This document shows positions 1 through 7,649 of a stretch of 64,000 bases of DNA, in pieces; positions within the stretch are counted from its first letter, which is position 1, and each line of letters starts with the position of its first letter. Source of the stretch: Oscillospiraceae bacterium (lineage in GTDB: Bacteria > Bacillota > Clostridia > Oscillospirales > Ruminococcaceae); the NCBI GenBank assembly GCA_021203065.1, contig JAJQBX010000021.1:194514-258513 (forward strand). The letters are read 5' to 3'. Both the position numbers and the translations under genes were made by a program. The notes below the pieces were generated by a model, which saw only the letters and a program-made list of their open reading frames with translations, made no database searches and had not been told where the DNA came from.

Positions 1-1122
1 GGTGACAACCGGAAGTCCCTCGTCATAGCCTAATTTTCTTACGAGCTTGACCAAATCCTCGTCCTTCATCTCTTCGCAGATAAGGGTATATCCAAGGAGG
101 CAGCCGTAAACCGCAAGTGCTGTGTGCAGAGGATTAAGGCAGGTGGTGACTTTCATTCTTTCAACATTGTTGACGGTGTCCCTGTCAGTCATATAGACGC
201 CAGCCTTTTCGAGGGCGGGGCGTGAATTCGGGAAGCTGTCCTCAATAACCAGATACTGCGGCTTCTCAGCGTTTACGAACGGAGCGATAAAGGTCTTCTT
301 TGAGGTGATGATGGGGGACATCTCTTCAAGTCCTGCTTCACTCAGAATTGCCTCGACCTTTTCAGACGGACGGGGAGTGATCTTGTCAATCATGCTCCAC
401 GGGAATCCGACAACGCTTTCGTCGTTAAGATAGTCGACAAAGCCCTTATCGGCAAAACCATTCTCAACCCAGCCGTTGGCAATAGTCATAACAGACGACT
501 TGAGCTTCTCGCCGTTATGAGAACAGTTATCCATGCTTACGAGTGCCACAGGGAGCTTTCCAGCCTTGTATCTTTCGAGCATAAGCTCCGTTACGAAGCT
601 CATGGCGTGCCTTGCGTGCTCAGGACCCTCAGTAATATCCGAAACGACAAGCGGAGTAAGCTCGCCCTGAGTGTTCTTAACGGCATAGCCCTTTTCGGTG
701 ATGGTGAAGCTTATCATCTGGAGCGACGGGCTCTTTGCAATCTCATAGAAGCGTGCCATCTCAGCTTCATCGGTGATGTCAGCCTTGAGAGCTTCGCAAA
801 CAGAAGCGATAACCTCGCTCTCGACTGAGCCGTCGGGGAGCAGGCTTGCACTTACAGTCAGGTTGTCGTGAGCCCTGAATATCTTGTCGATAATCTCATA
901 ATCGAAGGTATCTGCGGCGATGATTCCGGTTTTCGAAAGACCCTGATCAAGCAGACTCTGCTGCAGGCTTGCAATAAACCCTCTGAAAATGTTTCCAGCA
1001 CCAAAGTGCAGCCATACAGGGCTCTTATGAGTGTTTTCAGTAACCTTTTCCACGTCATACCGGGGGAGCTTTATTTCTCCCCAAGCGGAAGTATTCTTAA
1101 GCGAATCCAGTGAGAGTTTCAT
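1..1122 (-). CDS. uxuB: Fructuronate reductase / mannitol dehydrogenase family, 3' end outside window
   Basis: An open minus-strand frame runs without a stop from 1122 to the window edge and gives the first 374 residues; the C-terminus lies outside. The translation resembles long-chain mannitol dehydrogenase family oxidoreductases, including the segment FGAGNIFRGF near residue 40, which fits the N-terminal NAD-binding fold, and MDNCSHNGEKL near residue 195. In this family UxuB interconverts D-fructuronate and D-mannonate with NAD(H). The ATG is preceded by AGGAG ten bases upstream and lies one base after the uxuA stop, so the two genes are co-transcribed and probably translationally coupled. 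The uxuA neighbour and the divergent KDG pathway genes make fructuronate reductase more likely than tagaturonate or mannitol dehydrogenase. Substrate choice is inferred from context. Confidence 0.88.
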   Translation of the reverse strand, partial: MKLSLDSLKNTSAWGEIKLPRYDVEKVTENTHKSPVWLHFGAGNIFRGFIASLQQSLLDQGLSKTGIIAADTFDYEIIDKIFRAHDNLTVSASLLPDGSVESEVIASVCEALKADITDEAEMARFYEIAKSPSLQMISFTITEKGYAVKNTQGELTPLVVSDITEGPEHARHAMSFVTELMLERYKAGKLPVALVSMDNCSHNGEKLKSSVMTIANGWVENGFADKGFVDYLNDESVVGFPWSMIDKITPRPSEKVEAILSEAGLEEMSPIITSKKTFIAPFVNAEKPQYLVIEDSFPNSRPALEKAGVYMTDRDTVNNVERMKVTTCLNPLHTALAVYGCLLGYTLICEEMKDEDLVKLVRKLGYDEGLPVVT

Positions 1123-1123
1123 T

Positions 1124-2209
1124 TTATTTGCACTCCTTCTCAGACTTATCAATAGCTTCCCAGAGACCATTGAGGTAGCATACGCCCAATGCTCTGTCGT
1201 AAAGACCATATCCCGGTCTTCCGGTTTCTCCCCAGATCATTCTTCCGTGGTCGGGACGGATGTAGGTGTCGGGGCAGACCTCATAGATGGCTTTCATAAT
1301 CTCGTACATGTCGAGCTCGCCATCGCTTGAAAGGTGGCTTGTTTCGCAGAATCTGCGGTCGCTGCCGAGGTGCTTGATGTTTCTCACATGCATGCAGCCG
1401 ATCTTGCCCATCTCTCCGAAGTGCCGGATGATGGAAACAACGTCGTTCTCAGTATTTGAGCCTAAAGATCCTGTGCAGAGGCAGAGGGTGTTGCAGGGGC
1501 TGTCTACCAGCTTAACAATCTTGTCGTAGCCCTCCTGAGTGTGGGCAAGCCTCGGAAGACCGAAAATCTTCCATCCCGGATCGTCAGGATGGCAAGCCAT
1601 CACAACTCCGCACTCCTCGCATGTCGGGATGATTCCCTCGAGGAAGTATTTGTAGTTCTGAAGAAGCTGTTCCTCGTCGACGCTTTCATACTGCTTGAGC
1701 ACCTTTTCGAGGTCGGCAAGTCTTTCCGGCTCCCATCCGGGGAGGGTGAAGCCGTTAGAATCCTCAGCGGTCTTCTGAACTATCTCAAGGGGAGTCATGC
1801 TTCCAAGCTCCTCCTCGTCGTAATACATGCTCGTCGAGCCGTCGGGATTAGGCTTAGCCAGATCGGTTCTGAGCCAGTCGAGAACCGGCATGAAGTTGTA
1901 TACTATGCACTTGACGCCATATTTTGCAAGATTTCTTATAGTGATGCAGTAGTTTTCGATATACTTGTCCCTTGTGGGAAGACCGAGCTTTATGTCCTCG
2001 TGAACATTTACGCTCTCGATAACCTCGCACTCAAGTCCTGCGGCATGAACCTCGTCGATATAGGTCTTTATCTCTTCTTCGGTCCAGACTTCACCAGCCG
2101 CCTTGTAGTCGAGCACTCCCATAAGTCCGCTTACGTTCGGAATCTGACGGATCTGCGAAAGGGTAACGCTGTCGCTGTCGTGACCGAACCATCTGAATGT
2201 CATTTTCAA
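1124..2209 (-). CDS. uxuA: D-mannonate dehydratase
   Basis: This cytoplasmic enzyme dehydrates D-mannonate to 2-keto-3-deoxygluconate (KDG). The protein has the family opening MKMTFRWFG, and metal-site-like segments are visible (MACHPDDPG around residue 203, [18 protein letters not shown] near the C-terminus). Length (361 residues) is slightly below that of enterobacterial UxuA. I chose a TTG start at 2209 because it gives the family N-terminus exactly and an AAAGG lies 11 bases upstream. A GTG at 2218 sits only two bases after that AAAGG and is unlikely; ATG at 2203 is a third option. It is the first gene of the minus operon, followed one base later by uxuB, and is driven by the promoter at 2293-2321. 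Confidence 0.93.
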   Translation of the reverse strand: MKMTFRWFGHDSDSVTLSQIRQIPNVSGLMGVLDYKAAGEVWTEEEIKTYIDEVHAAGLECEVIESVNVHEDIKLGLPTRDKYIENYCITIRNLAKYGVKCIVYNFMPVLDWLRTDLAKPNPDGSTSMYYDEEELGSMTPLEIVQKTAEDSNGFTLPGWEPERLADLEKVLKQYESVDEEQLLQNYKYFLEGIIPTCEECGVVMACHPDDPGWKIFGLPRLAHTQEGYDKIVKLVDSPCNTLCLCTGSLGSNTENDVVSIIRHFGEMGKIGCMHVRNIKHLGSDRRFCETSHLSSDGELDMYEIMKAIYEVCPDTYIRPDHGRMIWGETGRPGYGLYDRALGVCYLNGLWEAIDKSEKECK

Positions 2210-2269
2210 ATTACTCACAGCCTTTCAGTTATTTATTAAGCTTTACAGCCCGAAATCCGGGACTCAAGC

Positions 2270-2280
2270 AAATTTTACTA
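2270..2280 (-). promoter_or_regulatory. Operator-like repeat, uxuAB side
   Basis: The minus strand reads TAGTAAAATTT, the same 11-mer as at 2409-2419 on the plus strand. It begins 12 bases downstream of the uxuAB -10 box, in the initially transcribed region, a usual place for a repressor site. Confidence 0.55.
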
Positions 2281-2292
2281 TCCAATAAGATA

Positions 2293-2321
2293 ATAATAGC
2301 ATTTTGCACGACTCTTTTCAA
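2293..2321 (-). promoter_or_regulatory. Sigma-A promoter of uxuAB
   Basis: On the minus strand there is TTGAAA (2316-2321), a 17-base spacer and TATTAT (2293-2298). It lies about 85 bases upstream of the uxuA start and back to back with the eda promoter. Confidence 0.8.
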
Positions 2322-2372
2322 GACCTTTCTGTATATTTTATAGACTTTTTTCTATTTTTAATAGAAGCATTA

Positions 2373-2401
2373 TTGACAATCCGCTCCAAAGTCTTTATAA
2401 T
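2373..2401 (+). promoter_or_regulatory. Sigma-A promoter of eda-kdgK
   Basis: A perfect consensus TTGACA (2373-2378), a 17-base spacer and TATAAT (2396-2401) lie 37 bases upstream of the eda start. Such a strong core promoter would need repression to be conditional, which fits the operator-like repeat just downstream. Confidence 0.92.
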
Positions 2402-2408
2402 TGAAGAG

Positions 2409-2419
2409 TAGTAAAATTT
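2409..2419 (+). promoter_or_regulatory. Operator-like repeat, eda-kdgK side
   Basis: TAGTAAAATTT begins seven bases after the -10 box and is identical to the inverted copy at 2270-2280. A paired position after two divergent promoters suggests one hexuronate- or KDG-responsive repressor. No regulator gene is present in this part of the window. Confidence 0.55.
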
Positions 2420-2438
2420 CAAAGGAGCGGATAAAACG

Positions 2439-3398
2439 ATGTCTTATCAAGCTATTGCAGATAAAATTTATAATCTCGGAATCCTCCCGGTAATCGCAAT
2501 TGAAGACCCGGACAAGGCTGTTCCTCTTGCCAAGGCTCTTTGCGACGGCGGTCTTCCCGCAGCGGAAATCACATTCAGAACCGCATGCGCCAAGGAAGCA
2601 ATCATGAGAATAAGAAAAGAGCTGCCTGAAATGCTCGTAGGAGCGGGAACAGTTCTCACGCGTGAGCAGGTCGACGACGCACTCGAAGCAGGAGTCGAAT
2701 TCATAGTAACTCCCGGCTTCAACCCGGAAATAGTAAAGTATGCACTCTCAAAAGGCGCAGTAATGATGCCCGGAACTGCAACCCCCGGCGAAATGGAGCA
2801 GGCTATGAGCCTTGGGCTCAATATAGTCAAGTTCTTCCCGGCAGAGCAGAATGGCGGTCTTGCGAAGCTTAAGGCGGTTTCGGCACCCTATCAGAAGCTT
2901 CGGTTCATCCCGACCGGCGGAGTGAACGCCACAAATCTCGTCGACTATATCAAGTTCAATAAGATAATCGCCTGCGGCGGCACATGGATGGTCAAAAAGG
3001 ACCTTATCGACGCCGGAAACTGGGCTGAAATCACAAGGCTCACAAAAGAAGCCGTTCACGCAATGCTCGGTTTAGAATTTGCCCACATGGGTATAAACTG
3101 CGATGCTCCGGAAGAGGCTCTTAAGGCTGCATCGCTTCTTGAAACGATGTTCGGTTTTGGCTATAATGAGGGCAATTCGTCCGTCTTCACAGCTGACAAA
3201 AAGATCGAAATCTGCAAGACCCCGAAGCCCGGAAAGTATGGTCACATTGCAATTGCCACCAACTCGACAGCCCGTGCAGTAGCCTACTTCAAGTCAAAGG
3301 GCTACGAATTCGCCGACGAATCCACAATTCCTACCGGAGCAGTATATTTCAAGGACGAATTCATGGGCTTCGCAATTCATCTTGTTCAGAAAAAGTAA
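2439..3398 (+). CDS. eda: KDPG/KHG aldolase fused to a VOC (glyoxalase-like) domain
   Basis: Residues 1 to about 208 are a complete class I KDPG aldolase, which splits 2-keto-3-deoxy-6-phosphogluconate into pyruvate and glyceraldehyde-3-phosphate. The expected residues are in place: Glu43 and Arg47 in AAEITFRT, the Schiff-base lysine Lys131 in NIVKFFPAEQ, and the phosphate-binding FIPTGGVN loop. Residues about 212-319 add a second domain starting EFAHMGINC and containing GHIAIATNSTARAVAYFKSK, which resembles the vicinal-oxygen-chelate/glyoxalase fold. Normal Eda is about 210 residues long, so the extra third is a real fusion read in one frame with no internal stop. The role of the VOC part is unknown; it might handle a reactive dicarbonyl or a related sugar acid. 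The SD is AAGGAG. kdgK follows after 15 bases. Confidence 0.9.
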   Translation: MSYQAIADKIYNLGILPVIAIEDPDKAVPLAKALCDGGLPAAEITFRTACAKEAIMRIRKELPEMLVGAGTVLTREQVDDALEAGVEFIVTPGFNPEIVKYALSKGAVMMPGTATPGEMEQAMSLGLNIVKFFPAEQNGGLAKLKAVSAPYQKLRFIPTGGVNATNLVDYIKFNKIIACGGTWMVKKDLIDAGNWAEITRLTKEAVHAMLGLEFAHMGINCDAPEEALKAASLLETMFGFGYNEGNSSVFTADKKIEICKTPKPGKYGHIAIATNSTARAVAYFKSKGYEFADESTIPTGAVYFKDEFMGFAIHLVQKK

Positions 3399-3413
3399 TA
3401 GGAGGAAAAACTA

Positions 3414-4439
3414 ATGGGAAACAAGGCAGTAACCTTCGGCGAAATAATGTTAAGACTCAACCCGGAGGGATATTTAAGATTTTTGCAGGCTAACACCTAT
3501 GAAGCTACATTCGGCGGCGGAGAAGCCAACGTTGCGGTGTCTCTCGCCAACTACGGGGTAGGCGTTTCGTTTGTAACCAAGCTCCCTAAGCACGAAATAG
3601 GTCAGGCGGCTGTAAACGAACTAAGACGCTACGGCGTCGATACCTCCGACATCGTAAGAGGCGGCGACAGAGTTGGTATTTACTTTGCAGAAAAGGGCGC
3701 ATCCCAGCGTCCCTCGAAAGTTATCTACGACAGAGCCTATAGCGCAATTTCTCTTGCCAAGCGTGACGAGTTCGACTGGGACAAGATTTTTGATGGTGCC
3801 AAGTGGTTCCACTTCACCGGCATCACCCCGGCTCTCGGCGGCGAGCTCCCCGAGATATGCCTCGACGCAGTCAAGGCGGCACACGCTAAGGGCGTAACCG
3901 TAAGCTGTGATCTTAACTACCGCAAGAAGCTCTGGACAAGAGCTGAGGCGAGGGAATGCATGAGTAAGATAGTTCCCTATGTTGACGTCTGCATCTCGAA
4001 CGAGGAGGACGCCAAGGACGTCTTCGGAATCGAAGCTGAGAACACCGACATCGATTCCGGCAAATTAAATCACGAAGGCTACATCAGCGTGGCACGCCAG
4101 CTCCACGAGAGATTCGGTTGCAGCCATGTTGCGATAACTCTCCGCTCCTCAATCTCCGCAAACGACAACGACTGGGCAGGCATGCTCTACACCGGCGATA
4201 ATGCCTACTTCTCGAAGCAGTACCACATGCACATCGTTGACAGAGTAGGAGGAGGGGACAGCTTCGGCGGCGGTCTTATCTATTCGCTTATGAACGGCTA
4301 TGAGCCCCAGAAAGCCATCGACTTTGCAGTTGCGGCTTCCTGCCTGAAGCACTCGATCGAGCACGACTTCAATCTCTGCTCAGTAGCAGAAGTTGAGTCA
4401 CTCGCCGGCGGAAACGCTTCCGGCAGAGTTCAGAGATAG
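3414..4439 (+). CDS. kdgK: 2-keto-3-deoxygluconate kinase, PfkB family
   Basis: This ribokinase/PfkB-family sugar kinase phosphorylates KDG to KDPG, the substrate of the upstream aldolase. Visible features are the N-terminal FGGGEANVAVSLA sugar-site signature around residues 33-45, CDLNYRKKLW in the middle, and the C-terminal DRVGGGDSFGGG around residues 273-284, where the last Asp is the catalytic base; most relatives have GAGD here. Length of 341 residues is typical. The SD AGGAGG lies just upstream of the ATG. The gene ends the plus-strand operon at the terminator at 4466-4506. Together with uxuA, uxuB and eda it completes the Ashwell route. Confidence 0.93.
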   Translation: MGNKAVTFGEIMLRLNPEGYLRFLQANTYEATFGGGEANVAVSLANYGVGVSFVTKLPKHEIGQAAVNELRRYGVDTSDIVRGGDRVGIYFAEKGASQRPSKVIYDRAYSAISLAKRDEFDWDKIFDGAKWFHFTGITPALGGELPEICLDAVKAAHAKGVTVSCDLNYRKKLWTRAEARECMSKIVPYVDVCISNEEDAKDVFGIEAENTDIDSGKLNHEGYISVARQLHERFGCSHVAITLRSSISANDNDWAGMLYTGDNAYFSKQYHMHIVDRVGGGDSFGGGLIYSLMNGYEPQKAIDFAVAASCLKHSIEHDFNLCSVAEVESLAGGNASGRVQR

Positions 4440-4465
4440 AAAAATGTGACAGGGCACAGATATAG

Positions 4466-4506
4466 AAAAAGCTCGGACAAGGAGTCATCCTTGCCCGGGC
4501 TTTTTT
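4466..4506. terminator. Bidirectional terminator between kdgK and the convergent operon
   Basis: A hairpin (GCTCGG.CAAGG paired with CCTTG.CCCGGGC) is flanked by an A tract on the left and a T tract on the right, so it can stop both kdgK transcripts and the convergent minus operon. The last codons and stop of the minus-strand membrane protein lie inside its right arm. Confidence 0.85.
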
Positions 4507-4862
4507 GGGTATATGGAGGAGATATATACAATAATTGAAAGTGCAATAAGCACGATTCCTGCTATAGGGTATACAACTGTCAGTCGGTTTGTCGTCCCGT
4601 ATATTTCAAGTACTCCGGTGAAAACAGAGCCTACCGAAAGTGTGGCAATTCCTGAATTATAGAGGTTTCGGACTGTTCTGTTCGGGATGCCTTTTCCGAA
4701 ATAAGCAATTATAAATGCCGGAAGCGCACCGCCTACCAGCGGAATTGCAAATGCGTAAATCATGTAGTATGAATACACTTCATGGCTATATATTTCATAA
4801 ACTGCCCCAAATAGTGCGAGAAATATCGAGAATCCGAGATGAGCGAGCCCATTGCGAAGCAT
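4485..4862 (-). CDS. Small four-helix membrane protein, unknown function
   Basis: I do not recognise this family. The protein (125 residues from the ATG at 4862) has about four hydrophobic segments: near residues 7-25, 35-58, 70-88 and 95-118. A short charged tail, YPKKPGQG, follows. An upstream in-frame TTG at 4886 with a better-spaced AAGGAAGG would add eight residues and overlap the preceding gene, so the start is uncertain. It is the last gene of the GT2, DUF368 and phosphodiester glycosidase operon. Its stop lies inside the bidirectional terminator. A role beside the lipid-carrier genes is inference from position. Confidence 0.7.
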   Translation of the reverse strand: MLRNGLAHLGFSIFLALFGAVYEIYSHEVYSYYMIYAFAIPLVGGALPAFIIAYFGKGIPNRTVRNLYNSGIATLSVGSVFTGVLEIYGTTNRLTVVYPIAGIVLIALSIIVYISSIYPKKPGQG

Positions 4863-4866
4863 GCTT

Positions 4867-5973
4867 TCAGTACCCGATGTAGACAATGTCGCTCACCTTC
4901 CTTTCCTTGATGGTTTTTCCGGAAGAGGTGGGATTATTAATGACCTCGCCGTTGAATACCATTGTAGAAGACCCTCCGCCGTCGAGATTATAAGCCGTTT
5001 CAACGCCGATGCTCTGCATGAATTCTGCAAGCTCGTAAAGCGACAGCCCTTCGCTCTCGTCGGTTCGTCCGTCGGCTACCACAAAGACATAGTGCAGCTC
5101 ATCTATGATGCCGATGGCAGTTCTCGGATTACTGGTTTTAGCCTTTCCGACCTCTTCATCCTCTGTGACGCTGATTTTGCTGTTTTGAACAAGTGCCGGA
5201 CCGAACGAAAGGACCTGACAGGCACCGTTGGCAAGAAGCTCTTCGGCAGTGATGTCGCTTTCAGAAATAATTTCAAAGCTTCCGTCCGAATAGATGACGA
5301 GATCTTCATTGTCGGACGAACCGGTGCTTCTGTACAAAACGCCGTTTCTTATGACATATCCCGTTTCCTGAGCACCGTAATAGTCGCCGTTGATGGCTAA
5401 AATCGCTCCGACACGCTCTGCAATGGTGGAAGTCTTCTCGGTTACGTTTTTTCCATAAGCGTTCTTCGCAAATGCCGTTTTAAGATATTCGGAAGAAGAG
5501 AGCAGGACATCCGCAACATAGATAGTTGTGTCGTTCTCTCTGTATTCGGTTATGGTGATGGTGATATTCCCGTCACTGTAGTAGTTGTCGGTGATAATTG
5601 TCTCAGCTTCGGTTGCAATAGTAGTAGCAGTGGTGGCGGCAGTTGTGGTCGCAGTCGTAGTCGCAGTAGTGGCTACGGTTGTCGTCACCGTAGTTGTAGC
5701 TTCTGTTGTTGTCGTCGTGGAAGCTGTGGTAGCTTCTGAGGTGGCAATCGTTGTAGCTTCAGAGGTGGTTGTCGTTGCCATAGTTTCCTCTGTAGTGGTC
5801 GTAGCTTCCGGTGCAGTGGTGATTTCACTGACAGTCGTAACTGCAGTTGTGGTTTCAGCAACCTCCACCGTTTCGTAAACCGTCTCCAGAACGAAAGTAT
5901 CAAGAGCTATATAGACAGTAAAAGCAACAAGTGCAATGCTATACAAAATCGCCCAGAGGTGACGCTTTAACAT
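4867..5973 (-). CDS. Membrane-anchored phosphodiester glycosidase (NAGPA domain)
   Basis: Residues about 7-27 form an uncleaved membrane anchor. A very Thr/Ala/Glu-rich, low-complexity linker follows to about residue 125 and would span or sit in the wall. The rest is a phosphodiester glycosidase domain of the NAGPA type. Diagnostic parts are AILAINGDYYG near residue 190, NPRTAIGI, VVADGR, and the C-terminal YNLDGGGSSTMVFNGE. Family members hydrolyse glycosidic bonds to a phosphodiester-linked sugar, so the extracellular target is probably a phospho-sugar linkage in an envelope glycan. The gene starts two bases after DUF368, and its neighbours (GT2 and a polyprenyl-phosphate transporter family) fit polymer turnover or remodelling. 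The exact substrate cannot be read from sequence. Confidence 0.87.
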   Translation of the reverse strand: MLKRHLWAILYSIALVAFTVYIALDTFVLETVYETVEVAETTTAVTTVSEITTAPEATTTTEETMATTTTSEATTIATSEATTASTTTTTEATTTVTTTVATTATTTATTTAATTATTIATEAETIITDNYYSDGNITITITEYRENDTTIYVADVLLSSSEYLKTAFAKNAYGKNVTEKTSTIAERVGAILAINGDYYGAQETGYVIRNGVLYRSTGSSDNEDLVIYSDGSFEIISESDITAEELLANGACQVLSFGPALVQNSKISVTEDEEVGKAKTSNPRTAIGIIDELHYVFVVADGRTDESEGLSLYELAEFMQSIGVETAYNLDGGGSSTMVFNGEVINNPTSSGKTIKERKVSDIVYIGY

Positions 5974-5975
5974 AC

Positions 5976-6809
5976 TTATGCCTCCTGCTTGGCTCTGGCG
6001 ATGTCCATCAGCCGAGCTACTGTAAATCCGGCGACAAAAGCTATAATTGCTCCGATAAACTGCATGATGCCATTAAATTCGGTGGGAATTATAAGTATTG
6101 CCGAAGCCATCATAAAGCCTAAAATTATTTTTGATATAAGAGCGTACTTCTTCTCGATGAGTGAGCTTATGAATCTCGCTGTCAGAAGGAGAGTAAGAAT
6201 CAGTCCCAGAGCGAGCGGTGCTATGACGCCAAAATCAAGTGCGGCGATTCCAGCGGTCATCTGTTCATATAACCCCATAAAAATAAGAATCGAAGACGAA
6301 CTGAGCCCGGGAATTACAAGACTCAAGCCCCATACCGCTCCGCAGAAGATATACCAGCCGGTGTTCGCCTGAATCTCTCCTGCAATGGCGTTGTCCAAAA
6401 CCGAAAAGAGAAGAAAAGCACCGGTGAACGTCACGATAAAGGGTGTAAAACTCAATTTTGGGTCGGCGTCTACTGACTTTTTCATAAGGTCGGGGACAGT
6501 CCCCAGAATAAGTCCTGCAAACAGCATGAGAGCAACAGTTGAAGCTTTTTCAAATAAGAGCTCGACAGCATTCGCTAAAAGTACAAATCCCAGAACCCAG
6601 CCAATAAGAAACGGAATAAACGTCTTATATAAGGTTTTGAATGATTTTATCGGGTGTGAGATAAGTGCCATCATGGGCTCATATATTCCGAAAGCCACGC
6701 ACAGAACTCCGCCGCTGATTCCGGGCAATATTGCGCCTGTTCCTACAATTGCGCCCTGAACGAGGAGTATCAGACACGTGATTATTATATTTCTGTCTGA
6801 CTTATTCAT
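5976..6809 (-). CDS. DUF368 membrane protein, likely polyprenyl-phosphate transporter (PopT family)
   Basis: This polytopic protein has about eight to nine hydrophobic segments. Characteristic DUF368 pieces are visible: TGAILPGISGGVLC near residues 22-37 and its repeat-like partner VIPGLSSSSILIFMGLYE in the second half. The family has been reported to return undecaprenyl phosphate across the membrane (PopT). I chose the ATG at 6809 over an upstream ATG at 6854 because it matches the family N-terminus and gives an 8-base overlap with the upstream glycosyltransferase. Its place between a GT2 enzyme and a phosphodiester glycosidase supports a role in lipid-carrier recycling for envelope glycans. 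Confidence 0.88.
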   Translation of the reverse strand: MNKSDRNIIITCLILLVQGAIVGTGAILPGISGGVLCVAFGIYEPMMALISHPIKSFKTLYKTFIPFLIGWVLGFVLLANAVELLFEKASTVALMLFAGLILGTVPDLMKKSVDADPKLSFTPFIVTFTGAFLLFSVLDNAIAGEIQANTGWYIFCGAVWGLSLVIPGLSSSSILIFMGLYEQMTAGIAALDFGVIAPLALGLILTLLLTARFISSLIEKKYALISKIILGFMMASAILIIPTEFNGIMQFIGAIIAFVAGFTVARLMDIARAKQEA

Positions 6810-7527
6810 AATCAGTGCTTTCTTTCTGCTGCCGCTTTTTGCGCCCGGTGACAAATTTCAGTATTTCACGATATATCTTCGCCGAATCCCTGACAGAATC
6901 AAAATGTGAGGAGGAATTTCCGTCGATGTAGATGGTGTTGATTTCACGTTCTACAATACTGATGCCCATTTCAGGGAGAAAAAGAAGTACATTCATCTCA
7001 TACTCGTATCTTTCGCCGGGTATGCCGATGACTTTTGGAATAAGCTCTCCCGAAAATGCCCGAAGTCCTGTTTGCGTGTCCCGAATGGAGACGCCAGTAG
7101 CAAGACGGTAAACAAACCTTGTGACGGTGTTGCCGAATCTGCTTCTCAGGGGAACGTCTTTGCTGAGTGCCCGGCTACCGATGATTAAATCATATGGGTG
7201 TTCCTCAGCGTCTTTTATGACCCTGAGAGCGTCAGATGGTGTATGCTGTCCGTCTGCATCCATCGTTACGACGAAGCAATCGGAGCCAAAGTGTGTTTCG
7301 ATGTATTTAAGTCCTGTTTTCAGAGCAGCACCCTTGCCTTTATTCTCAGAGTGAGAAAGAATTACTGCGTAATCTGAAGCTTTGATGAAGATTTCATCGT
7401 ATTCTTCTGAACTGCCGTCGTTTATGACAACGGCGTAAAAGTCGAAGGAAGAGATTTCTTCAAGAAGAGTTATAAGATCGCCTGTCGGTTGGTATGCTGG
7501 AATCAGGGCAATCCGTGCTTTTGCCAT
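6802..7527 (-). CDS. GT2 glycosyltransferase, dolichyl/polyprenyl-phosphate sugar synthase type
   Basis: This 241-residue soluble GT-A fold enzyme has ALIPAYQP at the N-terminus, VINDGSS (nucleotide site) near residue 35, VTMDADGQH (the DxD-type metal site) near residue 89, and TQTGLRAFSG near residue 150, the pattern of dolichol-phosphate mannosyltransferase-like enzymes. It has no membrane helices, unlike GtrB types. It likely moves a sugar from a nucleotide donor to polyprenyl phosphate. It heads the operon with DUF368 and NAGPA; the preceding 122 bases hold a long hairpin rather than an obvious promoter. Donor and acceptor are inferred. Confidence 0.86.
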   Translation of the reverse strand: MAKARIALIPAYQPTGDLITLLEEISSFDFYAVVINDGSSEEYDEIFIKASDYAVILSHSENKGKGAALKTGLKYIETHFGSDCFVVTMDADGQHTPSDALRVIKDAEEHPYDLIIGSRALSKDVPLRSRFGNTVTRFVYRLATGVSIRDTQTGLRAFSGELIPKVIGIPGERYEYEMNVLLFLPEMGISIVEREINTIYIDGNSSSHFDSVRDSAKIYREILKFVTGRKKRQQKESTDYE

Positions 7528-7555
7528 GGTAATTTTCCTTATTAGTGTATATGGT

Positions 7556-7636
7556 AACCCTGCCCGGATGGACGCAACAAGAAGTGAGGGTGAAACGCTT
7601 AGTGGAGAATGTGAGGATGTTCACCCGGGCAGGTTT
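7556..7636. other. Long imperfect hairpin between the beta-helix gene and the GT2 operon
   Basis: CCTGCCCGG (7559-7567) pairs with CCGGGCAGG (7625-7633), and flanking AA/TT extend the stem across one bulge. An inner GTGAAAC (7590-7596) can pair with GTTCAC (7619-7624). There is no T tract on either strand, so it is not an ordinary terminator. It could slow readthrough, protect a 3' end or serve as a leader of the GT2 operon. Confidence 0.6.
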
Positions 7637-7649
7637 TACCCGAATTAAG

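Noticed and set aside
1541-2239. Plus-strand open frame of 232 residues opposite uxuA
   Set aside because: It is entirely antisense to a well-recognised enzyme gene, has no ribosome binding site and no family resemblance.
5585-5878. Valine-rich plus-strand frame
   Set aside because: It is the complement of the Thr/Ala linker codons of the phosphodiester glycosidase; low complexity alone keeps the frame open.
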